64,000 bases of DNA, from the NCBI RefSeq assembly GCF_000018585.1, contig NC_009976.1, positions 1,419,941 to 1,483,940 on the forward strand. Direction: 5' to 3'. The DNA is from Prochlorococcus marinus str. MIT 9211 (lineage in GTDB: Bacteria > Cyanobacteriota > Cyanobacteriia > PCC-6307 > Cyanobiaceae). The notes under the pieces were generated by a model. The model was not told where the DNA came from. It saw only the letters and a program-made list of their open reading frames with translations, and did no database searches. Position 1 is the stretch's first letter. Each line of letters begins with the position of its first letter. The translations under genes were made by a program, and so were the position numbers. This document shows positions 54,956 through 64,000 of the stretch, in pieces.

Positions 54956-56818
54956 TTAGTAGCCCCGAGGTGTTAACCAATATCCATCTTGTACGTAGGT
55001 GGAACTATTACCGACCAGCACGACACTAAGCATATCCACTTTTTCTATTGGAAAGTCTCCTAATAGATATGTAGCAATTGTCTCCTCAGATCTACCAAGC
55101 TGACGAGCCAACAATATTGGAGTATTAGCTGGAAGATATTGAAGAAAGATTTCCAATGCCTTACCTAACTGCCAAAATCTATCTTTAGACCTTGGATTAT
55201 ATAAAGCGATAACAAAATCCCCTTTCGCAGCAGCGATTAGGCGCTCTTCTATTTTTTCCCAAGAAGTCAAACAATCGCTCAGGCTGATTGCACAAAAATC
55301 ATGCATTAAAGGTGCACCTGCTTTAGCTGCTGCGAACTGAAGAGCAGTAATACCAGGATGGACCTCAAATCTAGGTCTGCTTTTTTGTGGAAGCTCCAGC
55401 CATAGTTCTAAAGCGAGCCCAGCCATACCATAAATTCCAGAATCTCCAGAAGATATCAAAGCCACGCGAACACCTTGCACTGCTAATTTCAAGGCCTCTT
55501 GGCAGCGGTCTCTTTCACGAGTCAAAGATCCGTCCATACGAACTTGATCATGCCTTCGGAAAGGTTCTAAAAGATCCAAATAACGTTTATATCCAACCCA
55601 CACTGCACTTCTAGATAAAGCAAATCGCGCATCTTGCGTTAAGAAGCTAAGTTCACCTGGTCCACTGCCAACTAAATGAATTTCTCCTCGATCTGGTGCA
55701 AAAGGTTCAACGGACTCAGCTATCGCAATAGTTGCAGCACCATTCTCCTTTGATTGAAATATTTGCTTTTCCAATTTCAATTTTGCACCTTTCCCAGCAG
55801 ATAAAATAGATGCCGCCTCGGCAACCGAAGAAGTCCCAACTTCTGATTGAACAAATGCTGATGGATTAGGGACTTCCACTTCAGAAAGTTCTTGAGCACT
55901 ATAAAAGCGCACTGGTAATGCTTCTTTACTAATAAGCGAAGTCAGAGCAGGTTCATCTGATTTGATTTCAATGCTTGCAAAGCCTGCTATTGAAGATTTT
56001 GCTAAGCCAGCCTTTCTTAATGAATCCTGTAATGCTTTTTCTAGAAGGCTTAAAGATGTATTTCTCTCACAACCAATCCCAACCCATAAGACTGGAGGGT
56101 GCCACGAACATTTTTCAGTTAAATCAGAACTAATTTCAAAAGAAAGACATTCTTGATTGGTGAGTTTCCCTTTAGCAAATAAAGAATTGAATGCGCCTTT
56201 GGAAGATTGCCACAAAGTGGAGCCTGCTTGTTGGAAAAACTTTATAGGTAAAGATTTTGATTGCTGAATCATTAATTCATTCCATTTTTTTAAGTCTCCA
56301 TTACGCTTCCAACCCCATGCAGTCCCAAAACTATCTATTGGGAGCATTTCATTCATTGATGAGAAACCTGTAAGAACTATGTTTCCTCCAAATTCTTCAG
56401 ATAGGTGGAAAGCTAATTCTTCCGCTCCTGCTTTATGACCGCCAATAAGTGGAATAATATTTTCAGCTCTCGAATCCATAACAAGTACAGCAGGGTCGTC
56501 TGTTTTTGTCGTTAATAAAGGAGCAATAATCCTTATAACTGCGCCAACCGCACCCACAACCAGAAAAGTAGATTCTGGTCCCCAATTTTCTTTAAAAATT
56601 TCTGTAGGAGAGTCAATCCACAATTCTTTGGGGGGATTTTTAATAGTAGAAGCAGCTCCAGGGGGCAGAGCCAGATGATCCGCATGCTTTCTATATAAAA
56701 GTCTTTGGAGTAATTCCCATGAAGAACCAGAAAGTCCTAACGCAATTCGCTTAGCTGATTTAGAAAAGAAGATAATTTCCAATGTATTTATGGATATTTT
56801 GATCAACCTGAGGTTCAT
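54956..56818 (-). CDS. cobJ: CbiG-CobJ fusion: cobalamin biosynthesis, precorrin-3B C17-methyltransferase
   Basis: A 620-residue fusion. The N-terminal ~360 residues are CbiG-like (VVGAVGAVIRIIAPLLTTK, GGHKAGAEELAFHLSEEFGGNIVLTG, and WVGIGCERNTSLSLLEKAL). The C-terminal ~250 residues are the SAM-dependent precorrin methyltransferase (HLVGSGPGELSFLTQDAR, SGDSGIYGMAGLALELW, HPGITALQFAAAKAG). Together they perform ring contraction steps on the corrin ring. The fused form is usual in cyanobacteria. Start ATG at 56818. Confidence 0.92.
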   Translation of the reverse strand: MNLRLIKISINTLEIIFFSKSAKRIALGLSGSSWELLQRLLYRKHADHLALPPGAASTIKNPPKELWIDSPTEIFKENWGPESTFLVVGAVGAVIRIIAPLLTTKTDDPAVLVMDSRAENIIPLIGGHKAGAEELAFHLSEEFGGNIVLTGFSSMNEMLPIDSFGTAWGWKRNGDLKKWNELMIQQSKSLPIKFFQQAGSTLWQSSKGAFNSLFAKGKLTNQECLSFEISSDLTEKCSWHPPVLWVGIGCERNTSLSLLEKALQDSLRKAGLAKSSIAGFASIEIKSDEPALTSLISKEALPVRFYSAQELSEVEVPNPSAFVQSEVGTSSVAEAASILSAGKGAKLKLEKQIFQSKENGAATIAIAESVEPFAPDRGEIHLVGSGPGELSFLTQDARFALSRSAVWVGYKRYLDLLEPFRRHDQVRMDGSLTRERDRCQEALKLAVQGVRVALISSGDSGIYGMAGLALELWLELPQKSRPRFEVHPGITALQFAAAKAGAPLMHDFCAISLSDCLTSWEKIEERLIAAAKGDFVIALYNPRSKDRFWQLGKALEIFLQYLPANTPILLARQLGRSEETIATYLLGDFPIEKVDMLSVVLVGNSSTYVQDGYWLTPRGY

Positions 56819-57135
56819 AGAAGATTAATTTTCTTTATTTCTTGATTTGAGCCTGGTAAACAATCTTGGCCATCACTTCTGGAAAATCCTTTTAATAACA
56901 AGGGTATTGGCAAAAAAATAGAAAAAGCTTTCAAGATTTTCTTTCGAAAAAAAAGTTTCTGGGTAGAACATTTGTTACTTGCATACGTAGTAACTGGCTC
57001 TCGGATCTATGCTTCTTAAATCAGATCCCAAATTAGGGGTCATGTTTTCAATGTTGGTATGGAATTTATTCCTATACCTTGCAAAGAAAACTCGGTGGCA
57101 AACCACCTGGAACCCAACCCTCGAGGAAATTCTCG
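56819..57135 (+). promoter_or_regulatory. psaA upstream region and leader
   Basis: This 317-nt gap holds no credible gene. It contains three features of note: an inverted repeat GTTACT/AGTAAC (56974-56994), a hairpin GGTGG-CAAA-CCACC (57094-57107), and a second hairpin at the start codon (57121-57136). The promoter itself is not assigned with confidence; HLR1-like RpaB sites are not a clear match. Confidence 0.45.
56974..56994. repeat. Inverted repeat upstream of psaA
   Basis: GTTACT (56974-56979) and AGTAAC (56989-56994) with a 9-nt spacer. The left arm resembles half of the HLR1 box (GTTACA), but a second direct copy at the right spacing is missing. It may be an operator or chance. Confidence 0.4.
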
Positions 57136-57136
57136 A
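57121..57136 (+). promoter_or_regulatory. Hairpin over the psaA ribosome-binding site
   Basis: TCGAG (57121-57125) pairs with CTCGA (57132-57136), closing a six-base loop. The Shine-Dalgarno-like GAGG (57123-57126) lies mostly in the left arm and the A of the psaA ATG is the last base of the right arm. A stable fold would hide the initiation site. Confidence 0.45.
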
Positions 57137-59457
57137 TGACCATTAGCCCACCAGAACGTGGGGAGAAAGCAAAAGGAGGAGTGCCAACTCCTTATGACCA
57201 GCCAGTTGATAGAGGCAATGCTCCTGTCGACTTTGAAAAACTCAACAAACCTGGGTTCTGGTCTTCAAAGCTTTCCAAAGGTCCAAAAACCACTACATGG
57301 ATTTGGAACCTCCACGCTGACGCACATGATTTCGACACTCATCTAGGAGACCTAGAAGAGACAAGTAGGAAGATCTTCTCAGCCCATTTTGGCCACTTGG
57401 CTGTGGTTTTTATATGGATGAGTGCTGCATTCTTCCATGGAGCTCGCTTCTCTAATTACACTGGTTGGTTAGCTGACCCAACAAACGTAAAGCCTGGTGC
57501 CCAGGTTGTTTGGCCAGTAGTTGGACAAGAAATTCTTAATGCTGATTTAGGAGGCAATTATCACGGTCTCCAAATCACATCAGGTATTTTCCAAATGTGG
57601 CGTGCTTGGGGTATTACCAGCGAAGTACAACTAATGGCATTAGCCATTGGTGCAGTTGTAATGGCTGCCTTAATGCTTCACGGTGGAATTTATCATTATC
57701 ACAAAGCAGCTCCAAAACTTGAGTGGTTCCAAAAAATAGAACCAATGATCCAGCACCATCAGATAGCTTTGATAGGTCTGGGATCAATTGCATGGGCAGG
57801 TCACCTAATTCATATTGGTGCCCCGGTATCAGCTCTATTAGATGCAATTGATGCAGGGAATCCATTAGTAGTTGATGGTGTATCAATTGCAAGTGCTTCT
57901 GATGTCACTAACCTTGCTCCAAAGCTTTGTGATCCAGCTATAGCAAGTCAGATTTTCCCTAGCCTAGCTGGCCGAACTGTTGAGAATTTCTTTACTCTCA
58001 ACTGGTGGGCGTTCACCGATATCCTTACAAACAAAGGTGGCTTGAATCCTGTAACAGGAAGCCTTTGGATGACTGATATCTCTCATCACCACCTAGCGTT
58101 TGGTGTCTTTGCCATCTTTGGTGGTCATATGTGGCGTAACGCGGTTCATGGCGTAGGTCACAGCATGAAAGAGATAATGGATGTTCATAAGGGTGATCCA
58201 ATCCTTTTCCCTGCTCCAAAAGGGCATGAAGGGATTTTTGATTTCTTAAGTAATAGTTGGCATGGCCAATTAAGTATCAATCTCGCAATGGTTGGGTCAG
58301 CAAGTATTGTTGTTGCCCATCACATGTATGCGCTTCCTCCATATCCATACATTGCTATTGATTATCCAACTGTACTTGGATTATTTACTCACCACATGTG
58401 GATAGGTGGTTTATTTATCTGTGGAGCAGCAGCTCATGCTGGCATAGCGATGATCAGGGACTACGACCCTGCGATTCATGTAGATAACGTTCTTGATAGA
58501 ATGCTCAAGGCTCGTGATGCAATTATCAGCCACTTAAACTGGGTTTGCATGTGGCTTGGATTCCATAGTTTTGGTCTTTATATTCATAACGATGTCATGA
58601 GAGCTCTTGGACGCCCTCAAGACATGTTTAGTGATACAGGAATTCAATTACAGCCTTTCTTGGCACAATGGGTTCAAAACTTACAGCAAAGTGCTGTTGG
58701 TACAGGTCAGCTTGTAGGTGCAGGAAATTTACCTGGCAACGTTCTTAGTGAAGTATTCAATGGAAATGTCATTGAAGTTGGAGGAAAAGTTGCTATTGGG
58801 CCGATCCCATTAGGAACTGCAGACTTGATGATTCATCATGTTCATGCATTCACAATTCATGTAACTCTCCTAATTCTTTTAAAAGGAGTTCTTTACTCAA
58901 GAAGTTCTCGTCTCATTCCTGACAAAGCTCAACTTGGCTTCCGTTTCCCATGTGATGGGCCAGGAAGAGGAGGCACATGTCAGGTTTCCTCATGGGATCA
59001 TGTTTTCCTTGGCCTATTTTGGATGTATAACAGTCTCTCTGTTGTTATCTTCCATTTCTCATGGAAAATGCAAAGTGATGTATGGGGCTTAACTGGTGGA
59101 AATTTTGCCCAAAGCTCAATCACAATTAATGGTTGGCTTAGGGATTTCCTATGGGCACAATCTTCTCAGGTTCTAACAAGCTATGGACAACCCATTAGTA
59201 TGTATGGACTAATGTTCCTTGGTGCTCACTTTGTTTGGGCATTCAGCCTTATGTTCCTATTCAGTGGCCGTGGTTACTGGCAGGAACTTTTTGAGTCAAT
59301 CGTTTGGGCCCATAACAAATTGAAAGTGGCTCCAACAATTCAACCTCGTGCATTGTCTATTACTCAAGGCCGTGCAGTTGGTGTTGCTCACTTCCTTCTA
59401 GGTGGAATAGCTACCACCTGGGCCTTCTTCCACGCCCGCCTTATTGGGCTCGGCTAA
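57136..59457 (+). CDS. psaA: Photosystem I P700 apoprotein A1
   Basis: A 773-residue core subunit of photosystem I with 11 membrane helices that binds P700, A0, A1 and the FX cluster. FX cysteines lie in [12 protein letters not shown]. The ATG at 57136 gives [14 protein letters not shown], the family start; the longer frame from TTG at 57079 is not supported. psaB follows after 21 nt. Confidence 0.98.
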
Positions 59458-59478
59458 CCTTTCTGATCCTTTCCCTCA

Positions 59479-61707
59479 ATGGCAACGAAATTTCCATCGT
59501 TTAACCAGGGTCTGGCACAGGACCCAACAACCCGACGTATTTGGTACGGAATCGCCACGGCTCACGACTTCGAGAGCCATGACGGAATGACCGAAGAACA
59601 GCTTTATCAAAAGCTGTTTGCTACACACTTTGGTCACCTAGCCATTATTGGCTTATGGGTTGCTGGGAACCTGTTCCACATCGCCTGGCAGGGCAACTAT
59701 GAACAGTGGGTTACCGACCCACTTCATATTCGCCCAATAGCACACGCAATCTGGGACCCTCACTTTGGTCAAGGTCTAACAGACGCCTTAACTCAAGCAG
59801 GGGCAACTTCCCCAGTAAATATTGCTTATTCCGGCCTATACCACTGGTGGTACACAATAGGAATGAGAACAAATGAGCAGCTATTTCAAGGTGCAATTTT
59901 CTTAAATATCCTTGTTTGCTGGCTCCTATTCGCAGGTTGGTTGCATCTTCAGCCAAAGTTCAGGCCTTCTTTGGCATGGTTCAAAAATGCTGAAGCTCAA
60001 CTCAACCATCATTTAGCAGTTTTATTTGGCTTTAGCAGCATTGCCTGGACTGGTCACCTTGTTCATGTGGCAATTCCTGAGTCCAGAGGCCAACATATTG
60101 GCTGGGATAACTGGTTAACAGTTCTTCCTCACCCAGAAGGTTTGGCTCCATTCTTTTCATTGAATTGGGGTGCTTATGCACAAAACCCAGACTCCTTGGA
60201 TGCAGTTTTTGGAACTTCGCAAGGTGCAGGTACCGCAATATTTACGTTCTTAGGTGGACTTCACCCTCAAAGTGAATCACTATGGCTCACTGATATTGCA
60301 CATCACCATCTAGCAATAGGTGTGATGTTTATCATTGCTGGCCATATGTATAGAAATACTTTTGGAATTGGTCACACCCTTAAAGAAATTACAGAGGCTC
60401 ATAACACTGGCCATCCAAATGATCCTCATAAAGGTCATTTCGGAATAAATCACAATGGAATTTATGAGACAGTTAACAACTCTCTTCATTTCCAACTTGG
60501 TCTGGCTCTAGCTTCATTAGGTGCTGCATGTAGTTTGGTTGCTCAGCACATGGGTGCACTTCCTTCTTATGCATTTATAGCCAGGGACTACACAACCCAA
60601 TCTGCTCTTTATACACACCATCAATACATAGCAATGTTCTTGATGGTTGGTGCTTTCTCTCATGGAGCAATCTTTTTTGTGAGGGATTATGATCCCGAAC
60701 TCAATAAAGATAACGTTCTGGCAAGAGTTCTAGAGACTAAGGAAGCATTAATTAGTCACCTCAGCTGGGTAACTATGCTTCTTGGGTTCCATACTCTTGG
60801 TCTTTATGTTCATAACGACGTTGTAGTTGCTTTTGGCAATCCAGAAAAGCAAATTCTCATTGAACCAGTTTTTGCTCAGGCTATTCAAGCCTTTAGTGGA
60901 AAAGTCATGTATGGCATTGATGCGTTATTAGCTAATGCAAATAGTTCTGCAACCTTGGCTGCAAACAGCATGCCTGGTAACCATTATTGGATGGATCTTA
61001 TTAATCGTCAGGACGCTTTAACTAACTTCCTCCCAATTGGGCCAGCTGACTTCTTGGTTCACCATGCAATTGCTTTAGGACTACACACAACTGCCTTAAT
61101 ACTGATTAAAGGTGCTCTTGATGCTAGAGGCACTAAATTAATCCCTGACAAGAAAGACTTTGGCTATGCATTCCCTTGTGATGGCCCTGGTAGAGGTGGT
61201 ACATGTGATAGTTCGGCTTGGGATGCTACTTATTTAGCAATGTTCTGGGCTCTAAATACAATCGCTTGGATAACTTTCTATTGGCACTGGAAGCATCTTG
61301 CTATTTGGCAAGGCAATGTAGCCCAGTTTAATGAGTCAGGTACTTACTTGATGGGATGGTTCAGAGATTATTTATGGCTCAATAGTTCTCAGCTGATCAA
61401 TGGATATAACCCCTTTGGAGTTAATGCATTATCTCCGTGGGCATGGATGTTCCTCTTCGGTCACCTGATTTGGGCTACAGGTTTCATGTTCCTGATTTCC
61501 TGGAGAGGATACTGGCAGGAGCTCATAGAAACTTTAGTTTGGGCTCACCAGCGTACTCCTATTGCCAACCTTGTAGGTTGGAGAGATAAGCCAGTTGCCT
61601 TATCAATTGTTCAAGCACGTCTAGTTGGACTTACACATTTCACCGTAGGAAACTTTGTTACCTTTGGTGCCTTTGTGATAGCTTCTACTTCGGGCAAGTT
61701 TGGATAG
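59479..61707 (+). CDS. psaB: Photosystem I P700 apoprotein A2
   Basis: A 742-residue partner of PsaA with the starting [20 protein letters not shown] and FX ligands in [12 protein letters not shown]. It completes the reaction centre heterodimer in the thylakoid membrane. A strong terminator follows. Confidence 0.98.
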   Translation: MATKFPSFNQGLAQDPTTRRIWYGIATAHDFESHDGMTEEQLYQKLFATHFGHLAIIGLWVAGNLFHIAWQGNYEQWVTDPLHIRPIAHAIWDPHFGQGLTDALTQAGATSPVNIAYSGLYHWWYTIGMRTNEQLFQGAIFLNILVCWLLFAGWLHLQPKFRPSLAWFKNAEAQLNHHLAVLFGFSSIAWTGHLVHVAIPESRGQHIGWDNWLTVLPHPEGLAPFFSLNWGAYAQNPDSLDAVFGTSQGAGTAIFTFLGGLHPQSESLWLTDIAHHHLAIGVMFIIAGHMYRNTFGIGHTLKEITEAHNTGHPNDPHKGHFGINHNGIYETVNNSLHFQLGLALASLGAACSLVAQHMGALPSYAFIARDYTTQSALYTHHQYIAMFLMVGAFSHGAIFFVRDYDPELNKDNVLARVLETKEALISHLSWVTMLLGFHTLGLYVHNDVVVAFGNPEKQILIEPVFAQAIQAFSGKVMYGIDALLANANSSATLAANSMPGNHYWMDLINRQDALTNFLPIGPADFLVHHAIALGLHTTALILIKGALDARGTKLIPDKKDFGYAFPCDGPGRGGTCDSSAWDATYLAMFWALNTIAWITFYWHWKHLAIWQGNVAQFNESGTYLMGWFRDYLWLNSSQLINGYNPFGVNALSPWAWMFLFGHLIWATGFMFLISWRGYWQELIETLVWAHQRTPIANLVGWRDKPVALSIVQARLVGLTHFTVGNFVTFGAFVIASTSGKFG

Positions 61708-61746
61708 CTAAGTAAACACAAGATATTAATCTTGAGTGGAAAGGAG

Positions 61747-61783
61747 AAAACACCTACTGGACTAATACTCCAGTAGGTGTTTT
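61747..61783 (+). terminator. Rho-independent terminator after psaB
   Basis: A perfect 15-bp stem (61747-61761 with 61769-61783) with a 7-nt loop ends in a T run that continues to 61784. The left arm begins with an A run, so it may act on both strands and also serve the convergent serine hydrolase gene that ends at 61786. Confidence 0.9.
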
Positions 61784-61785
61784 TG

Positions 61786-62685
61786 TTATTTCTGCAAATG
61801 CCATTTACTTAATTCATCAGCTAAAGAAGGTAGTAAATAATTATCTTTTGCTAGGACCTTCCCTTCGCATAGAACAACCAAAAGAGTAGGACTTCCTTTA
61901 GGGGTAATAAACCAAGCAGCATCGTGCCTTGCTTCACTCATCAAACCTGCCTTACTCCAAATTTGACTTCCTTGTGGCAAACCTTCCCCTAAAAAACCAT
62001 CAATTTGGTTTTCTGTATCTGCTTTTCTAGAGACAAGGTCTAAAGACCTCGATAAAAGGTCTCTGAGTTTTTTAGTTGCTTTAATTGATAGAAATGAACT
62101 TGTCATTATTCCTTCCAAGACTTTTGCAACAGCTAAAGAGGTTAGTGCGTTTCTATTTTGGTTTTTATCCCCATAAAAATCTTTTTCTCTACCATAAGGA
62201 CCATCATTCCAAGTTTTCTGAGAACAATTAATAAGGTCCAACTCTTGAAATTGAAAGCTTTTCAACCAATTATTTACTATATTTCTCTGCTGTTTCCAAC
62301 ACTCCCAATTGAAGCCTTTAATAGAAGGGCCGCTAGTAGTGCCTGTAAGCATATCAACTATATAGCTAGTTGCATCATTACTAGAATGCTTGATCATGTC
62401 TGATTGGGCTCGACGCAACTCAGAAGATTCAACAAGCAAGTCTTTATCGAGCCAATCTTCTACTGCACATGCATATATTAACTTGACTAAGCTGGCTGGA
62501 TAAATTAGTTTTTTGGGCAGCCAACAAGCACCAAACCCACTGCTACTTGAAGGGTTTTGACCTTCATAACAAATCCAAATAATGGAAATGCTTTTTTGCA
62601 GATTTGGTCTCCCGTCTTCTGCAAACTTTTGAAGTAACCTCCGAAGTAGAGAGGTCATATGGGCATTCGCTCTATATAACGCCAT
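61786..62685 (-). CDS. Beta-lactamase/class A-like serine hydrolase
   Basis: A roughly 300-residue serine hydrolase. The nucleophile motif is SLVK in PASLVKLIYAC (S-x-x-K), an SSND segment stands in the second-motif position, and KAGLMSEARHDAAWF holds a K-x-G third motif. This matches the class A beta-lactamase/D-Ala-D-Ala carboxypeptidase-like fold, but without a signal peptide, so a resistance role is not implied. ATG at 62685 and 62658 are both possible starts, with a longer one at 62703. It is divergent from the NlpC/P60 gene. Confidence 0.78.
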   Translation of the reverse strand: MALYRANAHMTSLLRRLLQKFAEDGRPNLQKSISIIWICYEGQNPSSSSGFGACWLPKKLIYPASLVKLIYACAVEDWLDKDLLVESSELRRAQSDMIKHSSNDATSYIVDMLTGTTSGPSIKGFNWECWKQQRNIVNNWLKSFQFQELDLINCSQKTWNDGPYGREKDFYGDKNQNRNALTSLAVAKVLEGIMTSSFLSIKATKKLRDLLSRSLDLVSRKADTENQIDGFLGEGLPQGSQIWSKAGLMSEARHDAAWFITPKGSPTLLVVLCEGKVLAKDNYLLPSLADELSKWHLQK

Positions 62686-62690
62686 ATCCC

Positions 62691-63443
62691 ATGGATGAAT
62701 CAATGCTGTCCTTAGGAAAGCCTATTACAATCAATACAATGATTCCCAAGAGTTTCTGGGAATTAAAAGTTGACGTAAATGGTTACAAAACAAAAGAAGG
62801 GAGTGAACTAGCAACTCAAGCAGTAAAAGGAAGGTCTTTTGAGTTATTAGAAATACCTGAAAAGCCTTCTTCATCAAGGATTAAAGTTCGATTATTAGAA
62901 GATGGTTATATATGCTGGTTACAATTTAAAGACATTGAAAACCTTGCTTTTTCAATAGATTCTTGGGAAGCGTACTCCTTAAGTAAAACTGAAATTAACC
63001 GTAGATTACCCAAAGTATTGAATTGGGTAGAAAAAGCTTCGAGAAATACAAACCAATATTTATGGGGAGGTACAATAGGTCCAGATTTTGACTGCTCAGG
63101 ACTAATACAATCTGCTTTTGCATCCCAACAAATTTGGTTGCCACGAGATTCATACCAACAAGAAAATTTTTGTCGATCAATTACCTTCGAATTAAATTCT
63201 TTAGACAAAATTATTTGTGGTGATTTAATTTTCTTTGGTACTAAAACAAGGTGTACCCATGTTGGTATATATAAAGGCAAAGGACTTTATTGGCATAGTT
63301 CTGGACGTGTTAAAGGTAGAAATGGTATTGGAATAGATGAATTAAAACCTAATGGGAAAAACATTATTTCTGCTTATTATCTATCCAAACTACGTAGCAT
63401 AGGTAGAGTGGAATCTAGTTATGATGGCAGCATACAGCCATAA
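62691..63443 (+). CDS. NlpC/P60-type cell-wall hydrolase
   Basis: A 250-residue protein from ATG at 62691. The N-terminal half (SELATQAVKGRSFELLEI, then RIKVRLLEDGYICWLQ) is SH3-like, and the C-terminal half is an NlpC/P60 domain with Cys in DCSGLIQSAF, His in CTHVGIYKG and a further His in LYWHSSGR. It is expected to cut peptidoglycan stem peptides. No clear signal peptide is seen; other starts are possible (62604, 62703). Confidence 0.82.
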   Translation: MDESMLSLGKPITINTMIPKSFWELKVDVNGYKTKEGSELATQAVKGRSFELLEIPEKPSSSRIKVRLLEDGYICWLQFKDIENLAFSIDSWEAYSLSKTEINRRLPKVLNWVEKASRNTNQYLWGGTIGPDFDCSGLIQSAFASQQIWLPRDSYQQENFCRSITFELNSLDKIICGDLIFFGTKTRCTHVGIYKGKGLYWHSSGRVKGRNGIGIDELKPNGKNIISAYYLSKLRSIGRVESSYDGSIQP

Positions 63444-63485
63444 TCAACTTTTCCTCTGTATTAATCCTTTTCCATAATTAACTAA

Positions 63486-64000
63486 ATGTCAAAAAATATA
63501 GACATTTCCATAGTAATCCCAATTTACAATGAGGAGGACAGTCTTCCTCAATTAGTGAATGAAATTCTAGACGCAATGCGTAATAGTTATGATAAGTTTG
63601 AAATAGTTTTGGTTAACGATGGCTCGACTGATAAAAGTGTTGATGTGCTATCCAAGCTAACACAAGAAATTCCCGAAGTATTAGGAGTTATACTTAGAAA
63701 AAACTATGGGCAAACTGCTGCCATGGCTGCAGGCTTTAATCTTTCTAGTGGCGATGTAATAGTCAGCTTGGACGGAGATTTGCAAAATGACCCTGCAGAT
63801 ATACCCAAGTTAGTAAATAAACTAGAGGAAGGTTATGACTTAGTTAGTGGTTGGCGTTATCAAAGAAAAGATGCTGAATTAAGACGTAAACTTCCTTCAA
63901 GAGTTGCCAATCGCCTAATTGGGAGAGTGACAGGGATTCGACTAAATGATTATGGTTGCTCTCTAAAAGCTTATAGGAGGGAAGTACTCTCAGATGTGAG
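63486..64000 (+). CDS. Family 2 glycosyltransferase (3' truncated by window edge)
   Basis: A glycosyltransferase family 2 domain of the dolichyl-phosphate mannose synthase or ArnC type. The visible 171 residues show SIVIPIYNEEDSLPQLVNEI, VLVNDGSTDKS, the DGDLQNDPADIPKL segment with D-x-D-like donor binding, and GCSLKAYRREVL. C-terminal membrane helices expected for the type lie beyond the window. Substrate is unknown. Confidence 0.88.
   Translation, partial: MSKNIDISIVIPIYNEEDSLPQLVNEILDAMRNSYDKFEIVLVNDGSTDKSVDVLSKLTQEIPEVLGVILRKNYGQTAAMAAGFNLSSGDVIVSLDGDLQNDPADIPKLVNKLEEGYDLVSGWRYQRKDAELRRKLPSRVANRLIGRVTGIRLNDYGCSLKAYRREVLSDV

Noticed and set aside
56969-56994. HLR1 site for RpaB upstream of psaA
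   Set aside because: One half-site GTTACT is present, but the second direct repeat with 2-nt spacing is missing.
57079-57135. 19-residue N-terminal extension of PsaA
   Set aside because: PsaA proteins begin MTISPPER; the extension lies on the hairpin leader.

Overview
The window is a chromosomal segment of a marine picocyanobacterium, most likely a low-light Prochlorococcus. The evidence is psaA and psaB, split RNA polymerase genes rpoC1 and rpoC2, a high-light-inducible (Hli) protein, ferredoxin-type glutamate synthase, the cyanobacterial C-terminal motif on RNase E, an MPBQ-type methyltransferase, AT-rich DNA by eye, and very tight gene packing. The strain call is an inference; no rRNA or strain-specific marker is present. 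I see no prophage, transposase, CRISPR array, defence island or other sign of a recent mobile element.

Layout. 1-2492: end of a biotin operon (bioC partial, bioD, bioA). 2493-7304: a DnaJ-like protein and DUF3143 protein, rsmG, then a minus-strand cluster of HEAT-repeat protein, DUF2997, Ycf35-like DUF1257, ferredoxin and aldo/keto reductase, headed by an unrecognised 45-residue membrane peptide. 7357-21264: a long minus-strand run, rpsT-tatD-rpoB-rpoC1-rpoC2-hli-rlmN-solute symporter. 21371-24560: hisD, rpiA and an HtrA protease. 24770-31155: rimP-nusA-ylxR-infB and a membrane protein with a low-complexity tail, preceded by a structured leader. 31003-41553: DUF3493, tRNA-Thr(CGT), a radical SAM protein, a CPBP protease, clpS, dapL, a large two-part radical SAM protein, rne, rnhB and a DUF1997 protein. 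41586-48857: pheA, then the str operon rpsL-rpsG-fusA-tuf-rpsJ, continuing on the same strand into a Lon-substrate-domain protein and a plastoquinone/tocopherol methyltransferase. 49067-56818: Fd-GOGAT with a YciI-like gene, lipA and a CbiG-CobJ fusion. 57136-61707: psaA-psaB with a structured leader and a strong terminator. 61786-64000: a beta-lactamase-like hydrolase, an NlpC/P60 hydrolase and a partial glycosyltransferase.

How it works together. Most of the window is housekeeping: transcription, translation, photosystem I, ammonium assimilation and cofactor synthesis (biotin, lipoate, cobalamin, plastoquinone/tocopherol). The less understood parts are the ferredoxin/Ycf35/DUF2997/HEAT/AKR cluster, the radical SAM proteins, the 45-residue peptide, and several RNA-level features: hairpin leaders at rimP and psaA, start/stop overlap coupling, and genes that overlap on opposite strands.
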